Shown: piece by piece, positions 1-8,879 of the stretch
How positions within the stretch are numbered: the first letter of the stretch is position 1
How the letters are laid out: the number at the start of each line of letters is the position of its first letter
Assembly (NCBI GenBank): GCA_024227155.1
Contig: JAAELB010000942.1
Span: 1-32,287 of the forward strand
Length of the DNA: 32,287 bases
Source of the DNA: Desulfobulbaceae bacterium
Lineage (GTDB): Bacteria > Desulfobacterota > Desulfobulbia > Desulfobulbales > Desulfocapsaceae
Direction of reading: 5' to 3'
The notes under the pieces: generated by a model
Database searches by the model: none
Seen by the model: the letters and a program-made list of their open reading frames with translations, nothing else
Told to the model about the DNA's origin: nothing
Made by a program: the position numbers and the translations under genes

Positions 1-44
1 CAGGTACTTATCCTGACTCGTTTTCCTGTTTACCAGGGTTAGTC
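1..44 (-). repeat. Truncated copy of the CTAA/two-hairpin repeat family (window edge)
   Basis: Read on the minus strand this begins with CTAA (TTAG at 40-43 on the plus strand) and runs at once into a small hairpin, CCTG-loop-CAGG at 25-37. It continues to GGATAAGTACCT, which matches the middle of the fuller copies at 12493 and 31631. The rest lies outside the window. The sequence between hairpin and GGATAAG is diverged, so this is an older or different subtype. It lies just downstream of dctP. Confidence 0.6.
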
Positions 45-100
45 GGTTACCGACAGAAAAATATTCTGCCGGTATCGTTTTCAACTCTTTTAGCAGGTAA

Positions 101-1180
101 TTATTTGCCAGTAAAATCTCTATAGTTTTTAATAGCGTTTTTAACAGCCTTTAACATCTCAGGGCGTTCATCCTTCCATGGGCCATCGGCATTGAGCCAC
201 TCTTTTTCAACAGTCTCTGCTGCTGCTGTGACTTTAGCGAGATCTTTTTCATCCAACCTTGTCCTTTTGACTCCAGAGAGATCTACTGTATCAAGACTCA
301 TGACATATTCAGCGGTGGTGGAAAGAGAAACCATCTGTTGCAGTTCGCGACCGGTATCCATGACAACCTTCTGCAAATCTTCAGGCAGGGCGTTGTACGC
401 CTTGAGGTTGATAACGGTTACCGCTGTCCAGGTTGGTGACAGAGGGGTAAGAGAGAAATACTTGGAAACCTTACCAAGACCGATGGAATAGCCATATCCG
501 AGACTGGTGAGAACACCATCAATGGTTCCGGCCATCATTGCAGGAGCAAGTTCGGAGCCGGCAATGGTGACAGGACTTGCGCCCAGTGCTTTAATTCCCT
601 GGGTAGGTAAATAACCGCCTACTCGAATTTTCATTCCTTTGAGATCTTCAAGAGACTGGATGTCTTTGTTACTCCAGATACCGTTTGCCGGATCCCACTG
701 GGTGACAAACCAAAATTTCAGACCATATTTTGTCAGGGTCTTATCGAAAATTTTTATAACTTCTGGGTCCTGGTATACTGCGAGCTCTTCTGCCAGACCC
801 TGAACCGGATTTTCATTTACGATACCTGGAATTTCACCCCAGTTCCAAATCGGATATGTTCCTGAAAGCCAAGGCATTGCAATATCACCCATATCAGCTT
901 TTTTCTTAGCAACCGCCATTAACATATCTCCCGAGGGAAACATGCGGGGAATGATTTCCAGCTGAATACGACCATCGCTTTTCTTATAAAGCATCCTCTG
1001 CATTTCACCTTCAGGTCGGTAAACCTGGGAGGCTCGAAACTTTGGTCCCCAGATGTCATTCCAGGAAAATTTGAGTTTATACACCTTTTTATCGGCGCAA
1101 ACCCCGCTCATTGGAGCAGCTACCATCAAAAACATTGCACAAGCAACCCCTAACAAAATAGCCTTTTTTGTTTTCAACAT
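101..1180 (-). CDS. dctP: TRAP transporter solute-binding protein, DctP family
   Basis: This 359-residue exported protein is the periplasmic ligand-binding subunit of a TRAP (tripartite ATP-independent periplasmic) transporter. It should capture an organic acid and deliver it to DctQM membrane subunits. An N-terminal signal peptide (basic MLKTKK, hydrophobic stretch to about residue 28, ending VCA) precedes the mature domain. The DctP signature is the central part with SLEDLKGMKIRVGGYLPTQG (about 180-200), whose Arg normally contacts the substrate carboxylate, and GTIDGVLTS. Length is normal for the family. A GGAGGAA ribosome site lies upstream of the ATG. No dctQ or dctM lies beside it in the window; partners may lie beyond position 1. 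It could conceivably serve the DctQM pair at 17138-19029, which has lost its own binding protein. Substrate cannot be told from sequence. Confidence 0.93.
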   Translation of the reverse strand: MLKTKKAILLGVACAMFLMVAAPMSGVCADKKVYKLKFSWNDIWGPKFRASQVYRPEGEMQRMLYKKSDGRIQLEIIPRMFPSGDMLMAVAKKKADMGDIAMPWLSGTYPIWNWGEIPGIVNENPVQGLAEELAVYQDPEVIKIFDKTLTKYGLKFWFVTQWDPANGIWSNKDIQSLEDLKGMKIRVGGYLPTQGIKALGASPVTIAGSELAPAMMAGTIDGVLTSLGYGYSIGLGKVSKYFSLTPLSPTWTAVTVINLKAYNALPEDLQKVVMDTGRELQQMVSLSTTAEYVMSLDTVDLSGVKRTRLDEKDLAKVTAAAETVEKEWLNADGPWKDERPEMLKAVKNAIKNYRDFTGK

Positions 1181-1245
1181 CTGACTTCCTCCGGCATTGA
1201 CTTAAGTTAAACGACTTTTCCTCTTTACCACGAAGCACCGTTATG

Positions 1246-1274
1246 ATTGTATACAATATACACTAGCTGGTCAA
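1246..1274 (-). promoter_or_regulatory. Sigma-70 promoter of dctP with palindromic operator over the -10
   Basis: On the minus strand TTGACC (1269-1274) and TACAAT (1246-1251) are separated by exactly 17 bases, about 65 bp upstream of dctP. The -10 is embedded in the perfect 12-bp palindrome ATTGTATACAAT (1246-1257). Palindromes of the TTGTATACAA type are typical targets of FCD-class GntR regulators, which often control TRAP and catabolic operons. A repressor bound here would occlude RNA polymerase. No GntR gene is present in the window, so the regulator is inferred. Confidence 0.7.
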
Positions 1275-1330
1275 GCAAAAAATCATCGTTTTCTTTAAGC
1301 AACAGCCTGGAACGTCAAGGCCAGGGTAAC

Positions 1331-1498
1331 TTACTTTTTTCGTTTATGATTTGCGATAGCGATGCCGGAAGCGATCAACAGAGCGCTTGTGAGATGCAAG
1401 ACGGTGATATGTTCTTTGAGAAAAACGTAGGTCCAAAAACCGCTAAAAAGCGGCAAGGTATAGTAGATAATGGCTGACTCAGCAGGACCGATTAACTC
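1331..1498 (-). pseudogene. 3' remnant of an EamA/DMT-family permease
   Basis: An open minus-strand frame of 55 codons plus TAA, read out of the end of cheB in another frame, encodes the last two membrane helices of a drug/metabolite transporter. It begins ELIGPAESAIIYYTLPLFSG, continues with a hydrophobic helix and KEHITVLHL, and ends in a final helix followed by NHKRKK. The LIGPA...PLFSG...EHIT pattern is the usual C-terminal EamA repeat. No start codon or N-terminal portion exists: the upstream sequence is the cheB coding region. This is a deletion or recombination scar. It is not a copy of the intact EamA gene at 19448. Confidence 0.75.
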
Positions 1499-2057
1499 TG
1501 GTCAGCTCAATGAGGAAGGGAGCAATTTCAGAAAGCGGCAAAATATAATCCACAGCAACTTTCTCAATTGCCCCTACAACCATTGCACTCGCCACTGAAG
1601 TTTCGGGACTCTGCACAACTGCCAGGCCGTTGCCTTCTTTTATTTTCTTCAGCCCGATGCTTCCATCAGTATTCGCCCCGGTCAAAATAACCCCAATAAC
1701 GAGTGGACCAAGGGAGAAAGCGGCTGTCTCAAAAAGGACATCAATGGCAGGGCGGGAAAAATTAACCTTGTTATCCGCTGCCAGAGACAGGCTCATATCA
1801 TCCTCAACCAGAAGATGATAATCCTCAGGGGCAATATAGGCTACCCCTGATTGTAATAGCTCTTTCTCTTCAGCTTCTTTCACCTGAATTTTACATACAC
1901 TGTTGAGATGACCAACCATATAACTATCAGAATCTGCACTCAAATGCTGGACAATAGCAATCGGCAGCGGAAAATTTTCGGGCAGAGCGGGCAAAATCGT
2001 TCCAAGAGCTTTCATTCCACCATAGGATGTGCCCATAACAATAAGCCGATATTCCAT
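1479..2057 (-). CDS. cheB: Stand-alone CheB-type protein-glutamate methylesterase
   Basis: This 192-residue protein consists only of the CheB methylesterase domain, with no receiver domain. The catalytic triad is visible: Ser11 in GTSYGG, His38 in IVQHL and Asp131 in LTGANTDG. The enzyme hydrolyses glutamyl methyl esters, or deamidates glutamine, on chemoreceptor-like coiled coils. It is the last gene of a four-gene minus-strand operon and begins 3 bp after the cheR stop. Its natural partners are CheR upstream and possibly the 4HB-HAMP kinase at 4932-8648. The last residues (RVNRSC) are encoded by sequence shared with the EamA permease relic, so the C-terminal tail is probably a by-product of that junction. 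The domain itself is complete. Confidence 0.92.
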   Translation of the reverse strand: MEYRLIVMGTSYGGMKALGTILPALPENFPLPIAIVQHLSADSDSYMVGHLNSVCKIQVKEAEEKELLQSGVAYIAPEDYHLLVEDDMSLSLAADNKVNFSRPAIDVLFETAAFSLGPLVIGVILTGANTDGSIGLKKIKEGNGLAVVQSPETSVASAMVVGAIEKVAVDYILPLSEIAPFLIELTRVNRSC

Positions 2058-2060
2058 GGT

Positions 2061-2885
2061 TTACTGGTATTTTTTCATATAGATTTTTTCCGCTTGATCC
2101 AGCGGGGTAAAGTTATCCGCCAGGGAGCTGAACTGTAGATTTTCTTTTGAACCCAGGCACAGGAAACCACCCGGACACAAGCTTTTATAAAATAGTTCTA
2201 TAACCCGGTCCTGCAGCTTTTTATTGAAATAGATAAGAACATTCCGACAAATAATCATATTCATTTCACCGAAAACAGAATCATTTGCCAGATTGTGCTC
2301 TGCAAAGGTGGTTTTTTCCAGGAGAGATTCATTTAATTTTGCATATTCATATCGTGCCGTAAAATACCCGGCAAAGGACTGTTTCCCTCCGGATTTTTGA
2401 TAGTTCCCGGTAAATTTCTTCACCGAATCCGTGGAAATGATACCGCTTTTTGCATTTTCAATAGCAGTACTACTAAAATCAGTTGCATAGAGTTGGCTAC
2501 TCTCAAGAAGACCTTCCTCTTTGAGCACGATTGCCATTGAGTATACTTCTTCTCCTGTGGCACAACCTGCATGCCAGATTTTGATAAAAGGATAGGTTTC
2601 GAGCCTAGGCACAAGAAGGTTTCGAACTGCCTGGAAAAACTTGGGGTCCCGAAACATTTCGGTAACATTGATGGACAGGTCAGCAAGCAGAACATTCAAA
2701 AAATCCTGATCGTAAAGAATTTTATGTTGCAGAAGAGAGATACTTTCTAGGCCAGAAGCCTCTAACCTGTGAAGAATTCTCCTCCTGATATGGGCTTTTG
2801 CATAGTTGCGAAAATCATATCCATAGAGCCGAAAAAGAGCTTCAAGCAACAGATCAATCTCCACTTTTTGCTTGTCAAGATCCAT
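2061..2885 (-). CDS. cheR: CheR-type chemotaxis protein methyltransferase
   Basis: This 274-residue S-adenosylmethionine-dependent methyltransferase methylates glutamate side chains on receptor-like proteins. The N-terminal helical CheR_N domain (about 1-75) contains the basic helix HIRRRILHRLEASG. The catalytic domain carries SAM motif I, WHAGCATGEEVYS (about 105-117), and CRNVLIYF (about 217-224), both hallmarks of CheR. Length is standard. Its start overlaps the end of the upstream kinase gene by 11 bp, indicating translational coupling, and cheB follows after 3 bp. No cheA, cheW or classical MCP is present, so this pair probably serves the kinases of the same operon rather than flagellar chemotaxis directly. 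Confidence 0.94.
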   Translation of the reverse strand: MDLDKQKVEIDLLLEALFRLYGYDFRNYAKAHIRRRILHRLEASGLESISLLQHKILYDQDFLNVLLADLSINVTEMFRDPKFFQAVRNLLVPRLETYPFIKIWHAGCATGEEVYSMAIVLKEEGLLESSQLYATDFSSTAIENAKSGIISTDSVKKFTGNYQKSGGKQSFAGYFTARYEYAKLNESLLEKTTFAEHNLANDSVFGEMNMIICRNVLIYFNKKLQDRVIELFYKSLCPGGFLCLGSKENLQFSSLADNFTPLDQAEKIYMKKYQ

Positions 2886-4935
2886 CCAATAACTCCCTGA
2901 TTTTTGAAAATAGATCTTTTCTTGAAACCGGCTTCATTAAATATCCCTGTATGCCGAGTGACTTTGACAGTTCATGGTCTGTCGACTCACTGTAGCCGGT
3001 ACACAAAAGAATAGGGACACCCGTTTTTAAATCGAGAATTCTCTTTGCAAGCTGGGTTCCGGTCATCTCCGGCATTGTCATGTCGGTAATGACAAGATCA
3101 AACTGATCTGGTTGGGCAGCAAAATGATCCAATGCATCGACTGGATTCATAAATTTTAAAACCCGGTATCCTCCTCGCTCAAGCATCGCGGACATCATTT
3201 TACCGATCTGCTCATCATCATCAACCAGTAGTATATGCTCCTCTCCTGTGGTAATTGTGCCCCCCTCCCCTTGCTCGACGGCAGGTGTTTTCGTCGTACT
3301 CCTTGGGAAATATACGGTAAAAGTACTTCCCTTGCCCTGTTCACTGAAAACTGAAATGGCCCCACCACAATGTTCGACAATCCCATGGACCACAGCCAAT
3401 CCAAGACCGGTTCCCTCATTTTGAGACTTGGTGGTAAAATATGGCTCAAAAATTTTATCAAGGGTGGCTTTGTCCATACCCAAACCGGTATCAGCAACCT
3501 GGAATTTTATAAACTCTCCGGGACCTGGTTGCAGTTCTTGATCTTCAGGTGCCGATGCTTGTATTTCAGCCTTACTCAGGGTAACTGTCATCACCCCACC
3601 CTCCTTTCTCATGGAGTGATATGCATTGGTGCAAAGATTCATCACCACCTGATGAATCTTTGTGGGATCGGCGTTTATCATTCCGCAATCCTGATCAATA
3701 TCCTCCCGAATTGTGATTGTGGTGGGGATGGTAGCTCGCAACAGTTTTAACGCTTCCTTGAGAACAAGATGGACATAAAGCGGCCGGGGTTCCTGGCCTG
3801 ACTGGCGACTGAAAGTCAAGATTTGCTGAACCAGCTCCTTGGCTCGAACCGAGGCTTCCAACACCTGGGAAAGATCTTTGCGTAAAGGATCATCAACAGC
3901 CACAGATTCTCTGGCCATTTCGGCAAAACCCATGATCGGAGTTAAAATATTATTAAAATCATGGGCGATACCACCGGCAAGGGTTCCGATAGCTTCCATC
4001 TTCTGGGCTTGCTGTAGTTGTTCCTGTAAGAGCAACCTTGCCTCATCCGCTATCTGGCGCTCGATAACCGCAGCGGCCCGACCAGCGATGATCTCCAGAA
4101 CCTCACTGGCATAATCAGGTAGCAGTAAAGGGGTGCTGGAATATGCTTTCAAAAGACCAATGGCTTTGCCGTGGCTGTCCTTAAGGCAGACACCTACATA
4201 CGATTCAATCCCCATTACGGAAAGAGTCCCATCCTCTGGAAACAGGCTCTGCACTCCTCCATCCGGATACAAACAAACCCCTTTTGAGATGGTCTCCTCA
4301 CAAACTGTGCCCTTCAAAGCATAAGCAATTGAATCACTGATCTCGTTATTGACAACACTGGCGCACGATTTGACAGTACCATCTCCAACCAGCCTCCCCA
4401 CCATGGCGTGTTCTGTGTTAAAAATAGTCCTGCAGGTGGAGATGATATAGCTGTATACCTCCTCGTCGTTGACCCCGCCAATCAACCCCTCTGCCAGTTG
4501 TTTAAAGGTTTTCTCACGTTTCTCCCGCTCTTTAACCATTAGTTCAAGACTTCTTTTCTGTTCATGTAAGTCGAGAAAATTCTTCACCTTACCAAGTAAC
4601 AACAGAGGAACGATCGGCTTAGCAATAAAATCCACGGCGCCAGTTTCCAGCCCCCTGATGAAGTGGTCTTCTGTATTACAGATAGCGGAAATGAAAATTA
4701 CTGGAAGATAGCGTGTCTTACCCTGAAGTCTCATCAATTCAACGGTCTCATAGCCATCCATATCCGGCATCTGAACATCTACCAGAGCAAGAGCAAAATC
4801 GTTATCGAGAGTGAGAGCCAGTGCCTCGTTTCCAGAACCAGCCCTGACAAACTCAACTCCTGTCTCTGCCAGCACCCGCTCAAGGGCTAAAAGGTTCTCT
4901 GGCCTGTCATCGACGATCAGAATTTTCTTATTCAT
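2875..4935 (-). CDS. Soluble hybrid kinase: receiver-GAF-HisKA-HATPase-receiver
   Basis: A 686-residue cytoplasmic hybrid histidine kinase. Domains in order: receiver 1-120 (phospho-acceptor Asp53 in LVDVQMPD, Lys106); GAF-like sensor about 150-290; dimerisation and phospho-acceptor helix with His325 in GGIAHDFNN; HATPase with the N box around 433-437 (NLCTN) and G boxes DTGLGMD and GTGLGLAVVHGIV; C-terminal receiver 565-686 (Asp618 in ITDMTMPE). The AHDFNN-type H box is common in deltaproteobacterial kinases. It is second in the operon: the ATG overlaps the stop of the preceding kinase as ATGA, and its own end overlaps cheR. The N-terminal receiver could accept phosphate from the upstream kinase, making a relay. 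Signal and output are unknown. Confidence 0.93.
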   Translation of the reverse strand: MNKKILIVDDRPENLLALERVLAETGVEFVRAGSGNEALALTLDNDFALALVDVQMPDMDGYETVELMRLQGKTRYLPVIFISAICNTEDHFIRGLETGAVDFIAKPIVPLLLLGKVKNFLDLHEQKRSLELMVKEREKREKTFKQLAEGLIGGVNDEEVYSYIISTCRTIFNTEHAMVGRLVGDGTVKSCASVVNNEISDSIAYALKGTVCEETISKGVCLYPDGGVQSLFPEDGTLSVMGIESYVGVCLKDSHGKAIGLLKAYSSTPLLLPDYASEVLEIIAGRAAAVIERQIADEARLLLQEQLQQAQKMEAIGTLAGGIAHDFNNILTPIMGFAEMARESVAVDDPLRKDLSQVLEASVRAKELVQQILTFSRQSGQEPRPLYVHLVLKEALKLLRATIPTTITIREDIDQDCGMINADPTKIHQVVMNLCTNAYHSMRKEGGVMTVTLSKAEIQASAPEDQELQPGPGEFIKFQVADTGLGMDKATLDKIFEPYFTTKSQNEGTGLGLAVVHGIVEHCGGAISVFSEQGKGSTFTVYFPRSTTKTPAVEQGEGGTITTGEEHILLVDDDEQIGKMMSAMLERGGYRVLKFMNPVDALDHFAAQPDQFDLVITDMTMPEMTGTQLAKRILDLKTGVPILLCTGYSESTDHELSKSLGIQGYLMKPVSRKDLFSKIRELLDGS

Positions 4936-7900
4936 AACCAGATTCGTATTAATGAGAATAGATTGTTCATATCAACAGGCTTAGGAATATAGTCAGATGC
5001 ACCCGCTTCAATACATTTTTGCCGGTCGGTCGGCATGGCTTTAGCCGTGAGAGCGATAATAGGAATTTTCTTGTATTTATCCATATTTCTAATACGTTGG
5101 ATCGCCTCATTACCGTCCATCACCGGCATCATAATATCCATTAAAACCAGTTCAACATGCTTTTCACTGTGCAAGATTTCCAGTGCTTTTTCACCATCTG
5201 CAGCCTGATGCACCTTAAACCCTTTATCCTGTAATATTTTACTGAGCGCAAACAAATTACGCATATCATCGTCAACTAAAAGGACTTCGCGCCCAGTAAA
5301 CTCTTCTTCTAAACTTTTTTGTTCCAGCTTTCTCAACTCGTTACTGGGCTGCTCCGAAGTCACTTTATGTAAAAACAGAGCGGTTTCATCCAGTAGTCTC
5401 TCTGTTGAATACGCTGTTTTTAAAATTATCGAGCTGGTTACTTTTTTAAGTTTCCACTCCTCCTCTCGGCTTAACTCTTTCCCCGTATAAATAATTACCG
5501 GTGGTTTTACAATTTCATCTAGAGCCGATAACTCTTCCAGCACATCAAAACCACTTTTATCGGGAAGAGTCAGGTCGAGAATCATACAATCGTACCTGCC
5601 ATCCTTTAACTTTTCCACTGCTGCTGCACCGGACTCTACAGCGGTAATATTAACAGAACTGTCATCAATAAGCTTCACAATGGCAGACCTCAAAGTATCA
5701 TCGTCTTCCACCACCAGTAATTCTTTTACATCTCTTGAAAAAATCGATTCAATTTTTTTAAATGCGGTGTCCAGACTTTCAAGGGTTGCGGGCTTATTTA
5801 GAAAGCCGATGGCTCCCATACTGGCAGCCTGGTCCGGCGTATCATCTACAGACATGATGTGAACAGGGATAGACCTTGTTTTTTCGTTCTTTTTCAAGCT
5901 TTCCAACACCTCCCAACCCGATAAACCCGGAAGCTTAATATCCAGTATTATCCCGTCAGGGCGATATTGTTCAGCCAGAATCAGCCCCGTAAATCCGTCA
6001 CCAGCATGCAAAAAACGAAAATTCCGTTCTGCGCAGAATCTCTTCAGTGTTGTTGCAAACTCCAGATCATCTTCAATTACCAGAATAATTTTATCGTTTT
6101 CGTCTATAGTGATCCTGTCGTCTTCAATTGCAGGGGCCTCAACAAACTTTCCTGACTGTAAACCCTCAACCACTGCAGCTGCGTTGGTTTGGGCAATTCG
6201 AGCTCCTGTTTCTACCACCCCTTCCCCTACACGCGGCTGTTCCTTTATTGAAAGAGGCAAATAAAGCCTGAAAACTGCCCCTTTACCCGATTCACTTTCA
6301 AGAGTTATCACCCCACCCAGCAGAGTTGCCAATTCCCTGGAGATAGACAGGCCCAACCCGGTACCGCCATATTCCCGCGAGGTGGAACCATCGACCTGCT
6401 TAAATGCTTCAAATACTTCTGACTGTTTTGATTTTGGGATTCCAATACCACTATCGCTCACCATAAAAAGAACTGCAGGCTGCCCACCATCCACTACCCC
6501 ATCGCAACCATCGTCGGCGGTTGTTACTTCAACAGTTACCTTGCCATTTTGAGTAAATTTGATGGCATTTGAGCAGAGATTTCTCAATATCTGTTCAAGC
6601 CTCTGAAAATCGGTGGTTATGGTCCCAGGCAAATTTCTGTTTAGGTGGACCTCAAAGCCTATGTCTTTTTCCTGCGCCATCTGGTCAAACTGACGAAGAA
6701 GACTATTTTTAATATCGGTAAAAGGCACTGTTCCTGGATTGACCGTCATCTGACCGGCTTCTATTTTGGAGAGATCAAGAATTTCATTGATCAATTTCAA
6801 CAGATCGTTACCACCCTTATAAATCACCTCTGCAGATTGCAGCTGAACTTCAGTGAGGTTTTTATCCTTATTGTTTCTCAGATCCTGAGCAAGAATAAGA
6901 AGGCTGTTCAGGGGGGTTCTCAACTCATGTGACATGTTGGCCAGAAATTCGGACTTATATCTGCCACTGGTCTCCAATTCCCTTGCCTTTAATTCCAAAT
7001 GATTTCTTATATCTTCAAGATCGATATTTTTCTGCTCAATTTCTTTTTGCTTGTCCGTCATGGACCTGTTTTTTTCCTCAAGCTCCTCATTTGTTACACG
7101 CAATTCTTCCTGTTGGGATTGCAGCTCGGCCTCGGAATCCAGTAAAGATTTAGCTTTCTCCTCAAGCTCTTCATTAACAGCCCTCAACTCCTCCTGTTGG
7201 GACTGCAATGTATTATTATTTTTACGAGTCTCTTCCAGTAAAGAATTAATCTGCAGATGGACTTGAATTGCACTCACTGCAACACCGACACTCTCCATTG
7301 ATTTTTTTAACAATTTTAATCGATTACCATCAATTACCAAATGTGAAGCAAACTCCACCACACCTTTGACCTTACCTTCATGTAAAAACGGACTTACAAC
7401 AATATTTGCAGGACGGGTGTCCCCAAGTGATGAGCTTATCCTGATATAATCATCCGGTACCTCCGTTATAGAAATCAGCTTACCACTTCTCGCCGCTTGC
7501 CCCAGCAGCCCCTGCCCTATACGGACCTTGTCTGATAAACTTTTACGGAGATGAAAGGCATAATCCCCATGCAATATCAAATCACCACTCTCCTCCAAAA
7601 TATAAAATGAGGCGACCTGAGCTCTTAATTTTTCAGCCAGATACTCACAGATATCTTCTGCGACTTCGAACAGGTCAAGTTTTCCTCTTATTTTTCCAAC
7701 CAATTCGGTCAGGGATTGATTCAACCAGATCTGCTCCTGATGCATTGCGCTCATTTCAGCAAGTCTAGTCGTCATATTGCCAAGAGAAAAGCCCAGTCGA
7801 TCTTTATCTGAGCGTGGTTGGATAGTGACAGAATAGTTCCCCTTAGCCACTTCATCTGTGAGCCCGGCAATCTCACGCTGAGTCTCAATCATTTTCTGAA

Positions 7901-8648
7901 AGGAACGCCCCATCTGACCTAGTTCATCGTTGCGGTCAATTACTACATCATCTTCCAAGTCTCCTTCAGACGCCTTTAGCAACATCTCTGTCAGATCAGA
8001 GACAGGAACCGAAATATTTCTGGTAATCTGAAAAGCGATCAGAAATGAGAAAAAAATAGCTATAATTGTAAGTATGTAGGTATAGATGATTGAGTCATTT
8101 TTTGTTTCAACCGCAGTGCTGTAAAATTCCTTTGCCTTCCTGTTTGCAAACTCCTCAAAGTCTCGTGTCAGACTAATTAATGATGCCAGATGGCGGGCAC
8201 CTTTTGTTTTGGTAATGGTGGCGGCCTCTAGCTTTTTACCTTTATGCATGAACTCAATCACTTCATCTCTGATTGGTTTCCAGTCTTTAAAGGCTTTTTC
8301 CAGATGTTGAATGGATGTCTTGTCTCCGAGAAAGCGGTTTTTTATAATTTTAAAATCCTGCCAAACCTGCTGTTCATTTGCATCGACTTTCACAGATGCT
8401 GCATTAATGCCAGCATTATCTTCAGCTAAGGCAACATCTTTCATCGATCTGTGCATCGCAACCATATTTCCTTCAATTCGTATAATGGCGGTGCTTACAG
8501 CAAACGGGTGGTTATACAGCCTCTCTGTCAAACCAGACAGTCTGGTGATATTTTTAACAGATACAAAACCAACTACCATCGTCAGAGCAACAATAATGGC
8601 AAATCCTAAGCTCAGCTTGACTATCAAACTCATTGTCCTGAAGGACAT
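4932..8648 (-). CDS. Membrane hybrid kinase: 4HB-HAMP-GAF-coiled coil-kinase-three receivers
   Basis: A 1238-residue sensor kinase, first gene of the operon. TM1 is about 8-31, a periplasmic four-helix-bundle-like MCP sensor about 32-185, TM2 about 187-208 and HAMP about 209-262. A GAF domain (about 320-465) and a coiled coil (about 465-560) follow. The coiled coil contains a tandem LQSQQEELR-x-NEELEEK repeat at 481-526. Next come HisKA with His574 in SHELRTPLNS, HATPase (SDSGIGIP, GGTGLGLSISREL), and three receivers with Asp903 (ILDIKLPG), Asp1025 (ILDLTLPD) and Asp1171 (LMDIMMPV). The receptor-like front half is a plausible target for the CheR/CheB pair of this operon, giving adaptation. 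An AGAGGTG ribosome site precedes the ATG. Three intact receivers imply a multi-step relay; the ligand is unknown. Confidence 0.94.
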   Translation of the reverse strand: MSFRTMSLIVKLSLGFAIIVALTMVVGFVSVKNITRLSGLTERLYNHPFAVSTAIIRIEGNMVAMHRSMKDVALAEDNAGINAASVKVDANEQQVWQDFKIIKNRFLGDKTSIQHLEKAFKDWKPIRDEVIEFMHKGKKLEAATITKTKGARHLASLISLTRDFEEFANRKAKEFYSTAVETKNDSIIYTYILTIIAIFFSFLIAFQITRNISVPVSDLTEMLLKASEGDLEDDVVIDRNDELGQMGRSFQKMIETQREIAGLTDEVAKGNYSVTIQPRSDKDRLGFSLGNMTTRLAEMSAMHQEQIWLNQSLTELVGKIRGKLDLFEVAEDICEYLAEKLRAQVASFYILEESGDLILHGDYAFHLRKSLSDKVRIGQGLLGQAARSGKLISITEVPDDYIRISSSLGDTRPANIVVSPFLHEGKVKGVVEFASHLVIDGNRLKLLKKSMESVGVAVSAIQVHLQINSLLEETRKNNNTLQSQQEELRAVNEELEEKAKSLLDSEAELQSQQEELRVTNEELEEKNRSMTDKQKEIEQKNIDLEDIRNHLELKARELETSGRYKSEFLANMSHELRTPLNSLLILAQDLRNNKDKNLTEVQLQSAEVIYKGGNDLLKLINEILDLSKIEAGQMTVNPGTVPFTDIKNSLLRQFDQMAQEKDIGFEVHLNRNLPGTITTDFQRLEQILRNLCSNAIKFTQNGKVTVEVTTADDGCDGVVDGGQPAVLFMVSDSGIGIPKSKQSEVFEAFKQVDGSTSREYGGTGLGLSISRELATLLGGVITLESESGKGAVFRLYLPLSIKEQPRVGEGVVETGARIAQTNAAAVVEGLQSGKFVEAPAIEDDRITIDENDKIILVIEDDLEFATTLKRFCAERNFRFLHAGDGFTGLILAEQYRPDGIILDIKLPGLSGWEVLESLKKNEKTRSIPVHIMSVDDTPDQAASMGAIGFLNKPATLESLDTAFKKIESIFSRDVKELLVVEDDDTLRSAIVKLIDDSSVNITAVESGAAAVEKLKDGRYDCMILDLTLPDKSGFDVLEELSALDEIVKPPVIIYTGKELSREEEWKLKKVTSSIILKTAYSTERLLDETALFLHKVTSEQPSNELRKLEQKSLEEEFTGREVLLVDDDMRNLFALSKILQDKGFKVHQAADGEKALEILHSEKHVELVLMDIMMPVMDGNEAIQRIRNMDKYKKIPIIALTAKAMPTDRQKCIEAGASDYIPKPVDMNNLFSLIRIWL

Positions 8649-8738
8649 TTATTCACCTCTTATCAGTAAATCTCATTTTCACTATTTATTCTGCTACTTG
8701 GTGGCAAAATAATGGTACTCGCCAGCCATGTTGATAAC

Positions 8739-8767
8739 ATTATCCTACAAATTGATATAGGAAGCAA
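8739..8767 (-). promoter_or_regulatory. Probable sigma-70 promoter of the kinase-cheRB operon
   Basis: On the minus strand TTGCTT (8762-8767) and GATAAT (8739-8744) are spaced by 17 bases, about 90 bp upstream of the first kinase start. The match is 4/6 at -35 and 5/6 at -10. No start site is known. The rest of 8768-8879 holds nothing I can assign. Confidence 0.5.
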
Positions 8768-8879
8768 ATCGATCGCGAAAACCATTCATTTTCAGCTGTG
8801 ACTGGCGGTTTTTTTCTCATCGGGTTACATTGATGGTCATGAATTGTCGTAATCTATCGACAAAATCAAGACACCAGAC

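Noticed and set aside
42-73. Overlapping hairpins (GTCGG/CCGAC and CCGACAGAA/TTCTGCCGG) as a dctP terminator
   Set aside because: The stems are real but no U-tract follows on the minus strand, so termination is not supported.
1247-1477. Plus-strand open frame of 76 codons near dctP
   Set aside because: It is the antisense of the EamA permease remnant and the dctP promoter; it has no ribosome site or recognisable motif.
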